64,000 bases of DNA, from contig NZ_AEYW01000013.1 in the NCBI RefSeq assembly GCF_000192475.1, forward strand, positions 248,001 through 312,000. Reading direction: 5' to 3'. Source of the DNA: Ruegeria conchae (GTDB lineage Bacteria; Pseudomonadota; Alphaproteobacteria; Rhodobacterales; Rhodobacteraceae). The notes beneath the pieces were generated by a model. That model was not told the DNA's origin and searched no databases. It was given only the letters and a program-made list of their open reading frames with translations. Of this stretch, positions 54,608 to 63,791 are shown one piece after another; the stretch's first letter is position 1, and the number at the start of each line of letters is the position of its first letter. The position numbers were made by a program, and so were the translations under genes.

Positions 54608-55210
54608 ATGTTATTGGACCATTTGGCTGTTGCAGGTGAAACGCTGGAAGAGGCTTCTGACCATATCGAACAGGCGTTGGGCGTTCGATTGCAGGATGGC
54701 GGCAAGCACGAGAAATTCGGGACGTATAACCGCCTGTTGGGCTTGCGAGATGGCTTGTATCTGGAGGCGATTGCGATCGATCCCGATGCGCCCAACCCGC
54801 AAAGGACGCGCTGGTTCGATCTGGATCGGTTCTCCGGATCGCCCCGCCTGACAAACTGGATTTGCCAGGTTCCCGATATCGAGGCTTCGCTGACCGCCTT
54901 TCCTGACGGTGTTGGTCAGCCCATCGATCTGAACCGAGGCGCGCTGCGTTGGCGCATGGCGGTTCCACCGAACGGGCGTCTACCGTTTGATAATATCTTT
55001 CCCGCGCTCATCCAGTGGCAGGGCGATCTGCATCCTGCGCAAATGTTGCAGGACAGCGGCTGCCAGCTGCAACGCTTGATTGTGTGCCACCCGGATGCTC
55101 TCGATCTGGCCAAGGGCTTGGGGGCGTTGGATTATGTCGTTTTTGATAGTGGTCCGGCAGCATTGCGCGCAGAAATTGAAACTCCACATGGGCTGCGCGT
55201 GCTGGAATGA
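54608..55210 (+). CDS. VOC/glyoxalase-like domain protein
   Basis: A protein of 200 residues starting MLLDHLAVAGETLEEASDHI, matching the glyoxalase-like PF13468-type proteins of the VOC superfamily. His5 and Glu54 (YLEAIAI) are typical metal-site positions. Not methylmalonyl-CoA epimerase: it is longer and of a different branch. Substrate unknown. Its stop overlaps the next start (ATGA). Confidence 0.8.
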   Translation: MLLDHLAVAGETLEEASDHIEQALGVRLQDGGKHEKFGTYNRLLGLRDGLYLEAIAIDPDAPNPQRTRWFDLDRFSGSPRLTNWICQVPDIEASLTAFPDGVGQPIDLNRGALRWRMAVPPNGRLPFDNIFPALIQWQGDLHPAQMLQDSGCQLQRLIVCHPDALDLAKGLGALDYVVFDSGPAALRAEIETPHGLRVLE

Positions 55211-55731
55211 TCATCCGACAGGCAACGGTCGAAGACGCACCCGCGATTACCGAGATCGCAAACGCGATCATTCGTGACACGCTGGTCACTTTCACCACCG
55301 ATGAACGTAGCGTGGAAAAAGTGACGGCAGAGATAGAAACCCGTGGACCGGTTTTTCTGGTCGCCGAGCGCGATGGGGTGGTCGAGGGATTTGCAACTTA
55401 TAACTTATTCCGATCGGGCCCCGGATATGCGCAGTGCCGCGAGCATTCGATCCAGTTGGCGCCTGAGGCCAGAGGGCAGGGCACGGGGCGCGCATTAATG
55501 CAGGCCTTGGAGGCCATCGCCAAAACAAACAATGTGCATGTTCTGGTTGCGGGTATTTCCTCGGCCAACCCTGCAGCCGTTGCTTTCCATTCGGCAATCG
55601 GTTTCAAACAGGTGGGGCATATGCCCGAAGTGGGGTTTAAATGGGGGCAGCGCTTGGATCTTGTTCTGATGCAGAAAATACTTGCCCCGCAGTCATCTGT
55701 CGCACCTGACAGTCGCGCAAAGGCGCGCTAG
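55207..55731 (+). CDS. GNAT N-acetyltransferase, phosphinothricin-acetyltransferase-like
   Basis: A protein of 174 residues. Acetyl-CoA motif: HSIQLAPEARGQGTGRALM (about 82-100), with RGQGTG as the pyrophosphate loop. The overall pattern (MIIRQATVEDAPAITEIANA at the start, FHSAIGFKQVGHMPEVGFKW later) resembles Pat/Bar-like enzymes acting on amino-acid analogues. It is translationally coupled to the VOC protein. Confidence 0.9.
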   Translation: MIIRQATVEDAPAITEIANAIIRDTLVTFTTDERSVEKVTAEIETRGPVFLVAERDGVVEGFATYNLFRSGPGYAQCREHSIQLAPEARGQGTGRALMQALEAIAKTNNVHVLVAGISSANPAAVAFHSAIGFKQVGHMPEVGFKWGQRLDLVLMQKILAPQSSVAPDSRAKAR

Positions 55732-55740
55732 GGTGCGGCC

Positions 55741-56421
55741 ATGTCGATCTGGACCAGAATAGCTGATGCGCTTAATGCGCTTGCCAAGGGCGAAAGCCTG
55801 ACCGCAGTATTTGAAAAGCTACGTACGCCCCCCGAACGTTCGGTCGCGTTTGCAATTGCCGTTGTAGCACTAGGGGCCAAGATGGCCAAGGCCGATGGTC
55901 AGGTGACACGCGATGAGGTTACAGCCTTCCGCGAAGTGTTCCAGATCGCGCCCGAAGACGAAGACGGCGCAGCCAAGGTCTTTGACATGGCCCGAACCGA
56001 TGTCGCTGGATACAAAGACTACGCCCGCAAGATCGCGGGAATGTTTGCGGACGACAGCACCACGCTTTGCGATTTGATGGAAGGGCTCTTTCACATCGCT
56101 ATGGCAGATGGGTTCTATCACCCAAACGAGAATGAATTTCTTGAAGAGGTCAGCCGAATTTTTGGTCAGACTGACGCTCAATTCATGGCCTTGCGTGCGC
56201 GATTTGTGCCGGACGCACCAAAAGATCCGTACACAGTGTTGGGCGTTGCGAGGAATGCGCCACTGCCCGAAATACGCAAAGTCTGGCGGCAGTTGGTGAG
56301 AGAGACTCATCCCGATGCGATGATGGCACGCGGCGTGCCCGAGGAAGCGGTGCGTCTGGCCGAGAAAAAGATGATCGATATCAACCGCGCCTGGGATGAA
56401 ATAAACGGCGCTCGGGTGTGA
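55741..56421 (+). CDS. TerB-like plus J-domain protein (DjlA/DjiA type)
   Basis: A protein of 226 residues. Residues about 20-145 are a TerB/tellurite-like helical domain with acidic residues (AKMAKADGQVTRDEV, IAMADGFYHPNENEF). Residues about 160-223 are a J-domain with the HPD motif in RETHPDAMM, which should stimulate DnaK. The TerB half may bind metal. The EEP-family gene starts 3 bases after its stop. Confidence 0.9.
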   Translation: MSIWTRIADALNALAKGESLTAVFEKLRTPPERSVAFAIAVVALGAKMAKADGQVTRDEVTAFREVFQIAPEDEDGAAKVFDMARTDVAGYKDYARKIAGMFADDSTTLCDLMEGLFHIAMADGFYHPNENEFLEEVSRIFGQTDAQFMALRARFVPDAPKDPYTVLGVARNAPLPEIRKVWRQLVRETHPDAMMARGVPEEAVRLAEKKMIDINRAWDEINGARV

Positions 56422-56424
56422 TCG

Positions 56425-57426
56425 GTGCGGCTGGCGACCTACAATATCGAATGGTTCGCCAATCTGTTTGATCGCGACGATAATCTGGTCGTCGACGATA
56501 GTTGGTCAGGGCGGCGTGACATAACCAAAGTGCAGCAGATCGAAGCGGTGGCCAAGGTTCTGACCGCCGTCGATGCCGATGCTGTATTGGTCGTTGAGGC
56601 CCCAAATACAGGCAAAACGCAAAATACCGTCCGCGCCCTTCAGCGGTTTGCCGAAGCATTCAATCTGCGCACGTCCCATGCAGTGATGGGGTTTGCCAAT
56701 GATACGCATCAGGAACTGGCGCTGTTGTTCGATCCGGATGTCTTGAAAGCACGCCACGAGCCAGTTGGACAACTGAGTGATCTAGCCGCTCCTCGGTTCG
56801 ATGGCGTGTTCCGCATTGATCTGGACATCGATGCGACCGAAGATCAGGTCGAATTCTCGAAACCGCCAATGGAACTGGCCATTGAGATGGCCAATGGATC
56901 GACCCTCCGCCTGATAGGGGCACATCTAAAATCCAAAGCCCCCCATGGTGCCGGGTCACGGGACGAAATGATCCGTCTGTCCATTGCCAATCGCCGCAAA
57001 CAACTGGCGCAGGCGGTTTGGTTGGCGCGACGCGTTGAACACCACATTGACGCCAACGAGCCGGTTATCTTGCTTGGTGATCTGAATGATGGCCCGGGGC
57101 TGGATGAGTTTGAGCATCTGTTCGGGCGGTCTTCGGTCGAGATTCTATTGCAGGCAGGGCTTTATGATCCTCATGCCGCGCAAGCGCATCGCCCGCGTCC
57201 CGGATCAATACCGGCTACGGCGCGTTTTGAACGTCGGGAGGAGGGAAGGTATCTTGAAGCGCTGCTCGACTACATCATGATCAGCAAAGATCTGCGTGGT
57301 CATGACCCGGTCTGGCGCATCTGGCATCCATTTCGGGACGCCGCATGCTGGGGCACCCCCGAATTGCGCGATGCTTTGCTGGCAGCATCCGACCACTTTC
57401 CTGTGACGCTGGATATAGATCTGTAG
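56425..57426 (+). CDS. Endonuclease/exonuclease/phosphatase-family protein
   Basis: A protein of 333 residues from a GTG start. The EEP fold motifs are present: ATYNIEWFANL at the start, VVEAPNT (catalytic Glu), LGDLNDGPGLDEF and ASDHFPVTLDI at the end. It hydrolyses phosphodiesters; whether DNA, lipid or another substrate cannot be told. No signal peptide. It is 3 bases from the J-domain gene, probably co-transcribed. Confidence 0.88.
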   Translation: MRLATYNIEWFANLFDRDDNLVVDDSWSGRRDITKVQQIEAVAKVLTAVDADAVLVVEAPNTGKTQNTVRALQRFAEAFNLRTSHAVMGFANDTHQELALLFDPDVLKARHEPVGQLSDLAAPRFDGVFRIDLDIDATEDQVEFSKPPMELAIEMANGSTLRLIGAHLKSKAPHGAGSRDEMIRLSIANRRKQLAQAVWLARRVEHHIDANEPVILLGDLNDGPGLDEFEHLFGRSSVEILLQAGLYDPHAAQAHRPRPGSIPATARFERREEGRYLEALLDYIMISKDLRGHDPVWRIWHPFRDAACWGTPELRDALLAASDHFPVTLDIDL

Positions 57427-57463
57427 CCTTTCAACTGCATCGGCCACCTCTTATATTTCTACC

Positions 57464-57838
57464 ATGCGACATGTGTTGAAGATCTGCGCAACCTGCGCAC
57501 TGGTGGCCTTACCCGCCCATGCTGAAGAGGACAGCAAGTCCTTGATGGAGAGAGGTGCCGAGCTTTTTCTGGAAGGTCTACGGCAGGAAATGGAGCCCAC
57601 GATCGAGGATTTGCGCGGTTTCGCCGAGCAGTTCGGCCCGGCATTGCAATCATTCCTGCAGGAGATGGGGCCAGCGCTGGCTGAACTCGCCACTCAGGTT
57701 CAGGATTGGACGGCCTATGAAACGCCCGAAATGTTGCCCAACGGCGATATTATCATCCGTAAAAAGCCGGCACAGGAACGACCCGAAGAATCGGTTCCGC
57801 AAGATGACATTCCATCCGATGGGTTGACTGATATTTGA
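57464..57838 (+). CDS. Small exported helical protein, unknown
   Basis: A protein of 124 residues. Signal peptide about 1-20 (MRHVLKICATCALVALPAHA). The mature part is an acidic helix (SLMERGAELFLEGLRQEMEP...), then a Pro/Glu-rich tail. Similar roseobacter proteins have been labelled AAA+ ATPase, but no Walker motif is present here, so I reject that name. Its TGA directly abuts the ppx stop on the other strand. Confidence 0.75.
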   Translation: MRHVLKICATCALVALPAHAEEDSKSLMERGAELFLEGLRQEMEPTIEDLRGFAEQFGPALQSFLQEMGPALAELATQVQDWTAYETPEMLPNGDIIIRKKPAQERPEESVPQDDIPSDGLTDI

Positions 57839-59383
57839 TCAGCCCCTCAGGATAACCTTGGGTTCAGAATTCACCGCATTAGCCAATGAGTTGAACCGCG
57901 CTTCGGCAACTTCGTTGAACAATGGACCTGCTGATTTGGGCAAGCGCAGTTCAAGCTTTTGCTTCTTCGGATAGTAGCGCAACTTACCCATAGCCGCGTC
58001 ATGCTGCATCCAAAGCATTGCGCCAAAGCGAAGTGCTTTGCCCAGTATTTCGGCCTGTTCCTGGCCGCGCTCATCCAGCAGTTCATAGAGCTTGTTAAAT
58101 CGGCTACCCTCACGCTTGTTCCGATATCGGTGCTGCAAAGCGAGGCCGATAAATACTCTCTCAGAGTGTTTGATCCCGCTCATGTTGGCACGGGTCACAT
58201 ATTCGAAACAGGCCTCGGCCCGGTAATCCGGGTGCGCGCGCCAACTGACGTCGTGCAGCAGACAGGCGGTTTTGATCAGCCGCACCCGCTGCTCTGGCGC
58301 CGAGCGGAAAAGAGGCATGACAAAATCGAACAAGTGTTTTCCGAACCCGGGCAGGCGTGCATCTTTGGCTTCGGCAAAGCGGCTGACCTCAATCAATGGG
58401 TCGCGGTCGCGCAAGCGTTGCGGCATCTGCTCGTACAGTAATCCTTCGCGAATGCCATAGCTTGATATCGCGATGTCCTTGGGCTTGAAAGTGCGAATCA
58501 AGCGGGAAAGCACATCCATTGCATAAGGGATCAGCGCCATACGCGAACCAGATACACCAGCCTTACTGCGCAATTCATCCGCGTCATTCTGTTCGATGAA
58601 TTTGATGGTCTCGCGAACTTGACTCTGAGTCATTCGGTATTCGTGCAGCACGTTCAGCGGGTAGCCTCGGCGCAGCATGTCAAGGCGTGCGAAGGCGCGC
58701 CAACTGCCGCCAACAAGAAACAGGCGATCCCGCTGGGGGCCCATCTTATCGCGCATCTCTTCCATGGTCTTCTTGATATGCTCTTTACGCGCCCGACGAC
58801 CGCCTTTGATATCGCGCAGTTTAAGCGGACCCAAAGGCGAGGTCATGCGACGCCCGACCTTGCCGCCTCCGATTTCTGCCAGTTCGACTGACGAGCCTCC
58901 GATGTCACAGATCAAACCATATGCGCCGGGCCATCCCAACAATACGCCCTGCGCTGACAGGCGGGCTTCTTCTTCGCCATTGACCACATTGATGATCAAT
59001 CCTGTTTCCGCTTTTACCTGTTCGCAGAATTCGCGACCATCTTTTGCTTCACGCACTGCGGCAGTGGCGACGGCGTGCAGGGTGGGTAACCCGAGGTCTT
59101 CCGCCAGATATTTGAACCGATGCAATGCAGCCAGCGCGCGTACACGTCCCAACGGGTTAAGACGCCCGGTTTCGGATAGGCCTGCCCCCAATTCGCACAT
59201 GACCTTTTCGTTGTAGAAATAAGCCGGAGAGCGCGCTGCGCCATCGAAGATCACCATGCGGACCGAGTTGGACCCGATATCGACTACACCAACCCGAGAC
59301 AGCGCCCGAGCCCCCGGATCTTCGAAAATGGGCTTTCCAAACAGCCCGTGATCGGGGAAATCGGTCTCGGCAGTCTGTGTCAT
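57839..59383 (-). CDS. ppx: Exopolyphosphatase / Ppx-GppA family
   Basis: A protein of 514 residues. The actin-like ATPase-fold phosphate loops are visible: VVDIGSNSVRMVIFDG near the N-terminus, LICDIGGSSVELAE in the middle, VGGSWRAFARLDM later. The C-terminal third is an HD-like helical domain (HDVSWRAHPDYRAE). It degrades polyphosphate or pppGpp. ATG at 59383 follows GGGGA by 5 bases; an upstream ATG at 59446 would overlap hdaA and has no ribosome site. Confidence 0.9.
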   Translation of the reverse strand: MTQTAETDFPDHGLFGKPIFEDPGARALSRVGVVDIGSNSVRMVIFDGAARSPAYFYNEKVMCELGAGLSETGRLNPLGRVRALAALHRFKYLAEDLGLPTLHAVATAAVREAKDGREFCEQVKAETGLIINVVNGEEEARLSAQGVLLGWPGAYGLICDIGGSSVELAEIGGGKVGRRMTSPLGPLKLRDIKGGRRARKEHIKKTMEEMRDKMGPQRDRLFLVGGSWRAFARLDMLRRGYPLNVLHEYRMTQSQVRETIKFIEQNDADELRSKAGVSGSRMALIPYAMDVLSRLIRTFKPKDIAISSYGIREGLLYEQMPQRLRDRDPLIEVSRFAEAKDARLPGFGKHLFDFVMPLFRSAPEQRVRLIKTACLLHDVSWRAHPDYRAEACFEYVTRANMSGIKHSERVFIGLALQHRYRNKREGSRFNKLYELLDERGQEQAEILGKALRFGAMLWMQHDAAMGKLRYYPKKQKLELRLPKSAGPLFNEVAEARFNSLANAVNSEPKVILRG

Positions 59384-59432
59384 TGTGTCCCCAGATGTTT
59401 TGGGCGCAGGATGCGGGATCACCTGGGTTGGG

Positions 59433-60122
59433 TCAATCGTGGGCATCAGATTGTTCGAGTTCTGTGTTCAATAGACGCACCGCCAGCGCACGGGTGATAT
59501 CGCGCTTTTCATCGAGTGCAATGCGATCCAATTCGTCAACCACTTTCGCTGCAGCTTCAAAGCTGCGATCCATGTGTTTGACCAGATAGGCGATGACATC
59601 CGGGCCGGGGCTTAGCTGACGGTCAGTGAAGAGCTTTGCGAGCACTGCACCTAACAGAGCGTCATCCGGCGCTTCCAAGGCCACATGGTGCGCTCCTTCC
59701 ACGCGACTTTGCAGATCGGCCAACGGCAGGCGCCATAGCTTTGGCGCGGAGCGTCCGGTCATAAGTAAGGCGTTCCCTTCGGCCAGCACCAGATTATGCA
59801 GGTGAAATAGTGTTTTTTGCTGTTCAGGATCACCTGCAATTAGGGGAACATCCTCGATTGCGACCGAGGTACGCGCGAGGTTGGGAACCTCTTCGTATCG
59901 CAAATCAATGGCCTGCACGATGCGGCCGCCTGTTTCCGCCGCCCAAACATGGGCCAAGTGGGTTTTCCCTGATCCTGCCGGGCCGCTTAGCACCAGCTTG
60001 TTTCCTGGCCATGAGGTCGCAGAGATCATCGCGACGGCCAGCGCATTGGCGGGCGAGACAAAGAAATCTTCGCGGCCCAAGGCGGTCTTGGACGGCAGAT
60101 CAAAGCTGAGTTGTGTGGCCAT
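59433..60122 (-). CDS. hdaA: DnaA-like regulator of replication initiation (HdaA/Hda type)
   Basis: A protein of 229 residues. QLSFDLP at 4-10 is a likely beta-clamp-binding motif; GPAGSGKT at 47-54 is the Walker A of a DnaA-like AAA+ domain. The DNA-binding domain IV of DnaA is missing. In Caulobacter, HdaA stimulates ATP hydrolysis by DnaA to block re-initiation. It starts directly after the stop of the AI-2E family gene. Confidence 0.93.
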   Translation of the reverse strand: MATQLSFDLPSKTALGREDFFVSPANALAVAMISATSWPGNKLVLSGPAGSGKTHLAHVWAAETGGRIVQAIDLRYEEVPNLARTSVAIEDVPLIAGDPEQQKTLFHLHNLVLAEGNALLMTGRSAPKLWRLPLADLQSRVEGAHHVALEAPDDALLGAVLAKLFTDRQLSPGPDVIAYLVKHMDRSFEAAAKVVDELDRIALDEKRDITRALAVRLLNTELEQSDAHD

Positions 60123-61196
60123 TTACTCGTCGTCCTGTTCGAGCCCGTCAAGCCCGGTATAAAGACGGCTGTTCAGATATTGCTCAGTCGCGAAACGGGC
60201 CAATACACCCAAGGCTGCAGCAACTGGAACTGCGACCAGCATTCCGACAAAACCAAATAGTGCGCCGAACACTGACAAGGCCAGTAGCAGCCAGACGGGG
60301 TGCAAACCGACTGAGCTGCCTACCAACTTAGGGGTCAGGAAGTTGCCCTCGGTCACCTGTCCGATGGCAAATATGCCCGCGACCAGACCGATATGCGCCC
60401 AGTCCCCCCAAAACTGAAACAGAGCGAGACCAATGGCCAGAGAGCCTCCGATCAAGGCACCGAGATAAGGAATGAATGTGACCAGCCCGGCGATGAAGCC
60501 AACGATCAGGCCGAATTGCAAACCAACCAGCATCAGCGCAACTGCATAATATGTACCAAGGATCAGACAGACTGTGCCCATTCCGCGCACGAATGAGGCC
60601 AGAACAGCATCAATCTCGCCAGCCAGCCGCTTGATCGTAGGGGCGTGATCGCGGGGTAGCAGCTCTCCGATCCGGGCAATCATACGGTCCCAGTCCATCA
60701 GCAGATAGACTGCAACAACCGGTACGATGACCAGTAAAACGACAACGTTTATGGCCGATCCCAGCGAGGCCAGAACCGTCTGCAAAACATCTCCGGTTTT
60801 GGACTTCAGCGTATCACCAAAAGACACCAACATCTGGTGCGTGTTCGATTCCCGGTCCAGAAGAGCGGGGAATTGTTGTTCAATAAATGCGCGTAATTGC
60901 TTGAAAAGGCTAGGTAAAGTGTCGATCAGATCCAGTAGCTGAGTGATCAGGGCCGGAACGACCATCAAGATCATCAATACAAAGCCCAGCACTCCAACCA
61001 CGGTTATGATCGCGGTCGCCGCCATTCGCGATAGACCCAGTTTTTCCAGGCGGTCCGCAACAGGATCAAGGAAATAGGCAATCGCACCACCGATCACGAA
61101 GGGTAGCAAGACATCACCCAACAGGTACAAAAGCAGCACGAAAACAACAGTGGCAATGCCCCAGTATCTAAGCTGATCCTTCACTGGCAAGGCCAT
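60123..61196 (-). CDS. AI-2E family (PerM) transporter
   Basis: A protein of 357 residues with about seven to eight hydrophobic segments in the PerM/AI-2E layout. GLVTFIPYLGALIGGSLAIG is the family signature segment. Members export or exchange small molecules or ions; the AI-2 role is not general. It lies immediately upstream of hdaA and probably shares its transcript, a conserved pairing in alphaproteobacteria. Confidence 0.92.
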   Translation of the reverse strand: MALPVKDQLRYWGIATVVFVLLLYLLGDVLLPFVIGGAIAYFLDPVADRLEKLGLSRMAATAIITVVGVLGFVLMILMVVPALITQLLDLIDTLPSLFKQLRAFIEQQFPALLDRESNTHQMLVSFGDTLKSKTGDVLQTVLASLGSAINVVVLLVIVPVVAVYLLMDWDRMIARIGELLPRDHAPTIKRLAGEIDAVLASFVRGMGTVCLILGTYYAVALMLVGLQFGLIVGFIAGLVTFIPYLGALIGGSLAIGLALFQFWGDWAHIGLVAGIFAIGQVTEGNFLTPKLVGSSVGLHPVWLLLALSVFGALFGFVGMLVAVPVAAALGVLARFATEQYLNSRLYTGLDGLEQDDE

Positions 61197-61286
61197 GGCG
61201 CAATTCCTCGTTTGCACAGCATTGCCGTGTTCTTGGCCTATGACGCCCCGCGATGCAAGCGGTTCATGGAGCGCGATTTTTGCACC

Positions 61287-62261
61287 TCAATCTGTCAGTG
61301 TACCCAGTTCCGGAGTATCTCCTGTAGCCATTTCATCAGGCCAATTGGTGCGCCAAATTTCTGCTGACCAGTGGCCGCAATGCACCTCGGGGCGATCAAA
61401 GCCAGTCAGGACAGGCAGCAGCGGCGCGACCACCACATCGTGGCGCGGAACGGCGAAATACGGAAAGGAATAGCGTTCATGCCCGGATCGATTGACTACG
61501 CGATGCGGGGTCGATTTCAATCGCCCGCCTGACCATAGTTCCAGCATGTCGCCGATATTGACCACGAAGCCGCCTGGAGGGCAGTCCGGTGTGATCCAGC
61601 CTCCGGTGCGGGTCTGTACCTCAAGCCCGCCGACCGGATCGGGTGCAATTATTGTCAGCGCGTCGGTGTCTTTATGTGGATGAATTCCATAGCCACGCTC
61701 TTCCGGGGCCTGAGGCGGGTAGTGCAGCAGGGTCATGTTGGTCATCGGGTCGCGGAAGGCGTCGCGCAGAGTGTTGGGTGGGATCTCTAAGCCAACCTCT
61801 AGGGCGCCCAGCAGAAGATCGGCTACGCCATCAAGCTGTTGCCAATAATCCAGTATGACCGTACGCGCCTGCGGCACCTCTCGGGGCCAGATATTCGGGC
61901 CGTAAAGTGCGCATTCAGCCCGGATCGGGGCATCTTCGGCTGCTTCGAAATGTAGCTTGTACCCTTCGTACTTATCCGCCGCGCCCGAGCCGTCATTGGG
62001 CGTGAAGAACCCCATCGGTATGTACCCGCGATAGTTTTCGCGGGTGATGGCCTGATCCCATTTTCGGGCCTCGTCGATATCAAAGATCGCTTTTACAGTG
62101 TCGCGCACCTGATCGATGTTCTCAGGCGCAATGCCTGTCCCGGTGATCGACAGAAACCCGATACTGGTGCAGGCATCCATGATCTGCTCGACCGTTGACC
62201 GATACTGTGGTCCGGCGGGATTGGTCAGCGGGCTGATATCAATAGTTGGAATACGCTCCAT
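61287..62261 (-). CDS. 2-oxoglutarate/Fe(II) oxygenase, isopenicillin-N-synthase-like
   Basis: A protein of 324 residues. The iron triad is His196, Asp198 (HPHKDTD) and His253 (STPHRVV), and the 2OG/substrate Arg263 and Ser265 sit in ERYSFPYF. The N-terminal PTIDISPL block is typical of the DIOX_N domain. Substrate unknown. Its start overlaps the stop of the FAD oxidoreductase by one base (TAATG), so the two are coupled. Confidence 0.9.
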   Translation of the reverse strand: MERIPTIDISPLTNPAGPQYRSTVEQIMDACTSIGFLSITGTGIAPENIDQVRDTVKAIFDIDEARKWDQAITRENYRGYIPMGFFTPNDGSGAADKYEGYKLHFEAAEDAPIRAECALYGPNIWPREVPQARTVILDYWQQLDGVADLLLGALEVGLEIPPNTLRDAFRDPMTNMTLLHYPPQAPEERGYGIHPHKDTDALTIIAPDPVGGLEVQTRTGGWITPDCPPGGFVVNIGDMLELWSGGRLKSTPHRVVNRSGHERYSFPYFAVPRHDVVVAPLLPVLTGFDRPEVHCGHWSAEIWRTNWPDEMATGDTPELGTLTD

Positions 62262-63625
62262 TAGGTAATTCTCACGCCTTGCCGTTCCAATTCCTGATGC
62301 ACAGGCGCAAGGTTCATGCTGTCGAGTTCCTGATTGCTTTTCAGCGATAAGGCCGCCGCGATCCCTGCGCCCTGACCCATCACCGCGCAGCAGGACATGT
62401 TGCGCGTCGCGGCGTGTGCGACCCGATCCGCACCATGAGATCGACCCGCAACCAACAAACCCTTGATCCCTTTGGGCAGCATTGAGCGATACGGGATCTG
62501 CATATACCGTCCGGTGGTCGGCAAGATCAGTATGCCGTAACCATCAATGAATTCAGGGTAAATACCGATGGAATCCTCGAACCGGCCCTGATGGCGGGCA
62601 TCTGTTTCGGTCATGTTGTAGACTGCATCGATCTTGCGCGTATCCCGAATACCGATGGTCATGCCGAAATTGCGCAAACGTGCGTTTTCGCAGCCCGGCA
62701 TGAATCGGCGGAGGGCATCAATGGCGAGCATCGCCTGACGGCGGCCTTCGATCTCACCAAATGTCAGGCTGTCGGGGTCGGTCCCGTCGATCTGATCCAA
62801 ATGGATCAGGTTCATATAGGTCAGCTCTCCGGTATCGTGCATGGCACCCCAGGTGCCTGCAATCGTGTTCAGGTGAGCTGGTATCAGGCCTTCATCAATC
62901 GCCTGCTGGAAGGGTTTCTTGACGAAGGGCGAGAACATGTCATCCTCTTTGCCAGAGGTCTCGATATTCCATTCGCCACCGCCGCCCCAGTCCTTGTAGG
63001 TCTGCGGATCGGCTTTGATACCTTCCATAAAGGCCCGTTTGTCAACGCCGGCCAGATGAAACATGACCGAGGCTGCCATCATGTCCTCGCGCGGTGTCTT
63101 GTGGGTCGGGGCGCCCGCACGATGTGCGACGTCTGCATCCCCCGTTGCGTCGATGACAACCTTGGCCAAGATCGCCTCACGCCCCGCTTTGGATTCGGTG
63201 ATCACGCCGGTGATGCGATCCCCATCCATGATCGGGGCGACGAATTGTCGATGCAGCATCGGAAGAACGCCAGCCTCTTCGACCAGCTTGTCGGCCACCA
63301 GCTTGAAGCCCTCGCTGTCCAGTTCATAGCTGAGCGATTGGCTTTCAGGCACGGCTGCGCCCATTTCCTTGGCGCGGGTCTCGAATTCCAGGCCGATGCC
63401 TCCGGCCTCGACGGTTTGTTCGTGGCGATACCAGGCAAAGCCTTCGACGCCGACGGCGGTGATATTGCCGCCCATGCAACCGAACCTGTCCATCAGCGAA
63501 ACTTCGGCACCGGCGCGCGCTGCGGCCAGTGCCGCCGACAATCCCGCAGGGCCAGAGCCCACAACCAAAACATCTGTCTGGTGAACAACAGGGATCTGGC
63601 GAGCGGGTTCGGTGATTGTTCGCAT
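62261..63625 (-). CDS. FAD-dependent oxidoreductase (FAD_oxidored family)
   Basis: A protein of 454 residues. FAD Rossmann motif VLVVGSGPAGLSAALAAARAG, then a Cys-Met-Gly-Gly loop (GCMGGNITAVGVEGFAWY) typical of the family, and GLLVAGRSHGADRVAHAATR near the C-terminus. The chosen ATG follows GAGG by 6 bases; two upstream in-frame Met codons lack ribosome sites. Substrate unknown. It lies divergent from proS and coupled to the 2OG oxygenase. Confidence 0.88.
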   Translation of the reverse strand: MRTITEPARQIPVVHQTDVLVVGSGPAGLSAALAAARAGAEVSLMDRFGCMGGNITAVGVEGFAWYRHEQTVEAGGIGLEFETRAKEMGAAVPESQSLSYELDSEGFKLVADKLVEEAGVLPMLHRQFVAPIMDGDRITGVITESKAGREAILAKVVIDATGDADVAHRAGAPTHKTPREDMMAASVMFHLAGVDKRAFMEGIKADPQTYKDWGGGGEWNIETSGKEDDMFSPFVKKPFQQAIDEGLIPAHLNTIAGTWGAMHDTGELTYMNLIHLDQIDGTDPDSLTFGEIEGRRQAMLAIDALRRFMPGCENARLRNFGMTIGIRDTRKIDAVYNMTETDARHQGRFEDSIGIYPEFIDGYGILILPTTGRYMQIPYRSMLPKGIKGLLVAGRSHGADRVAHAATRNMSCCAVMGQGAGIAAALSLKSNQELDSMNLAPVHQELERQGVRIT

Positions 63626-63791
63626 TGTTGCCTCGCGATTGAACGTTTGCGCCAACATTGAAAAACCCGGCGTTGCGGTCAATCGAAAAACCGACAGCGG
63701 CGGGGTCGTAAAAACGCCATTGCGTGATTGCCCCCGGCGGGGCTTTGGCATAATCACCTTGCAGCGAAATTCTCACCCGTAAGGTTACGTT

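Noticed and set aside
54608-55210. Methylmalonyl-CoA epimerase next to mcm
   Set aside because: The VOC protein here is of the longer glyoxalase-like branch and lies beyond a strong terminator; it lacks the short epimerase pattern.
62591-63661. A 356-codon plus-strand frame within the FAD oxidoreductase
   Set aside because: Antisense shadow; the opposite strand has clear FAD motifs and a ribosome site.
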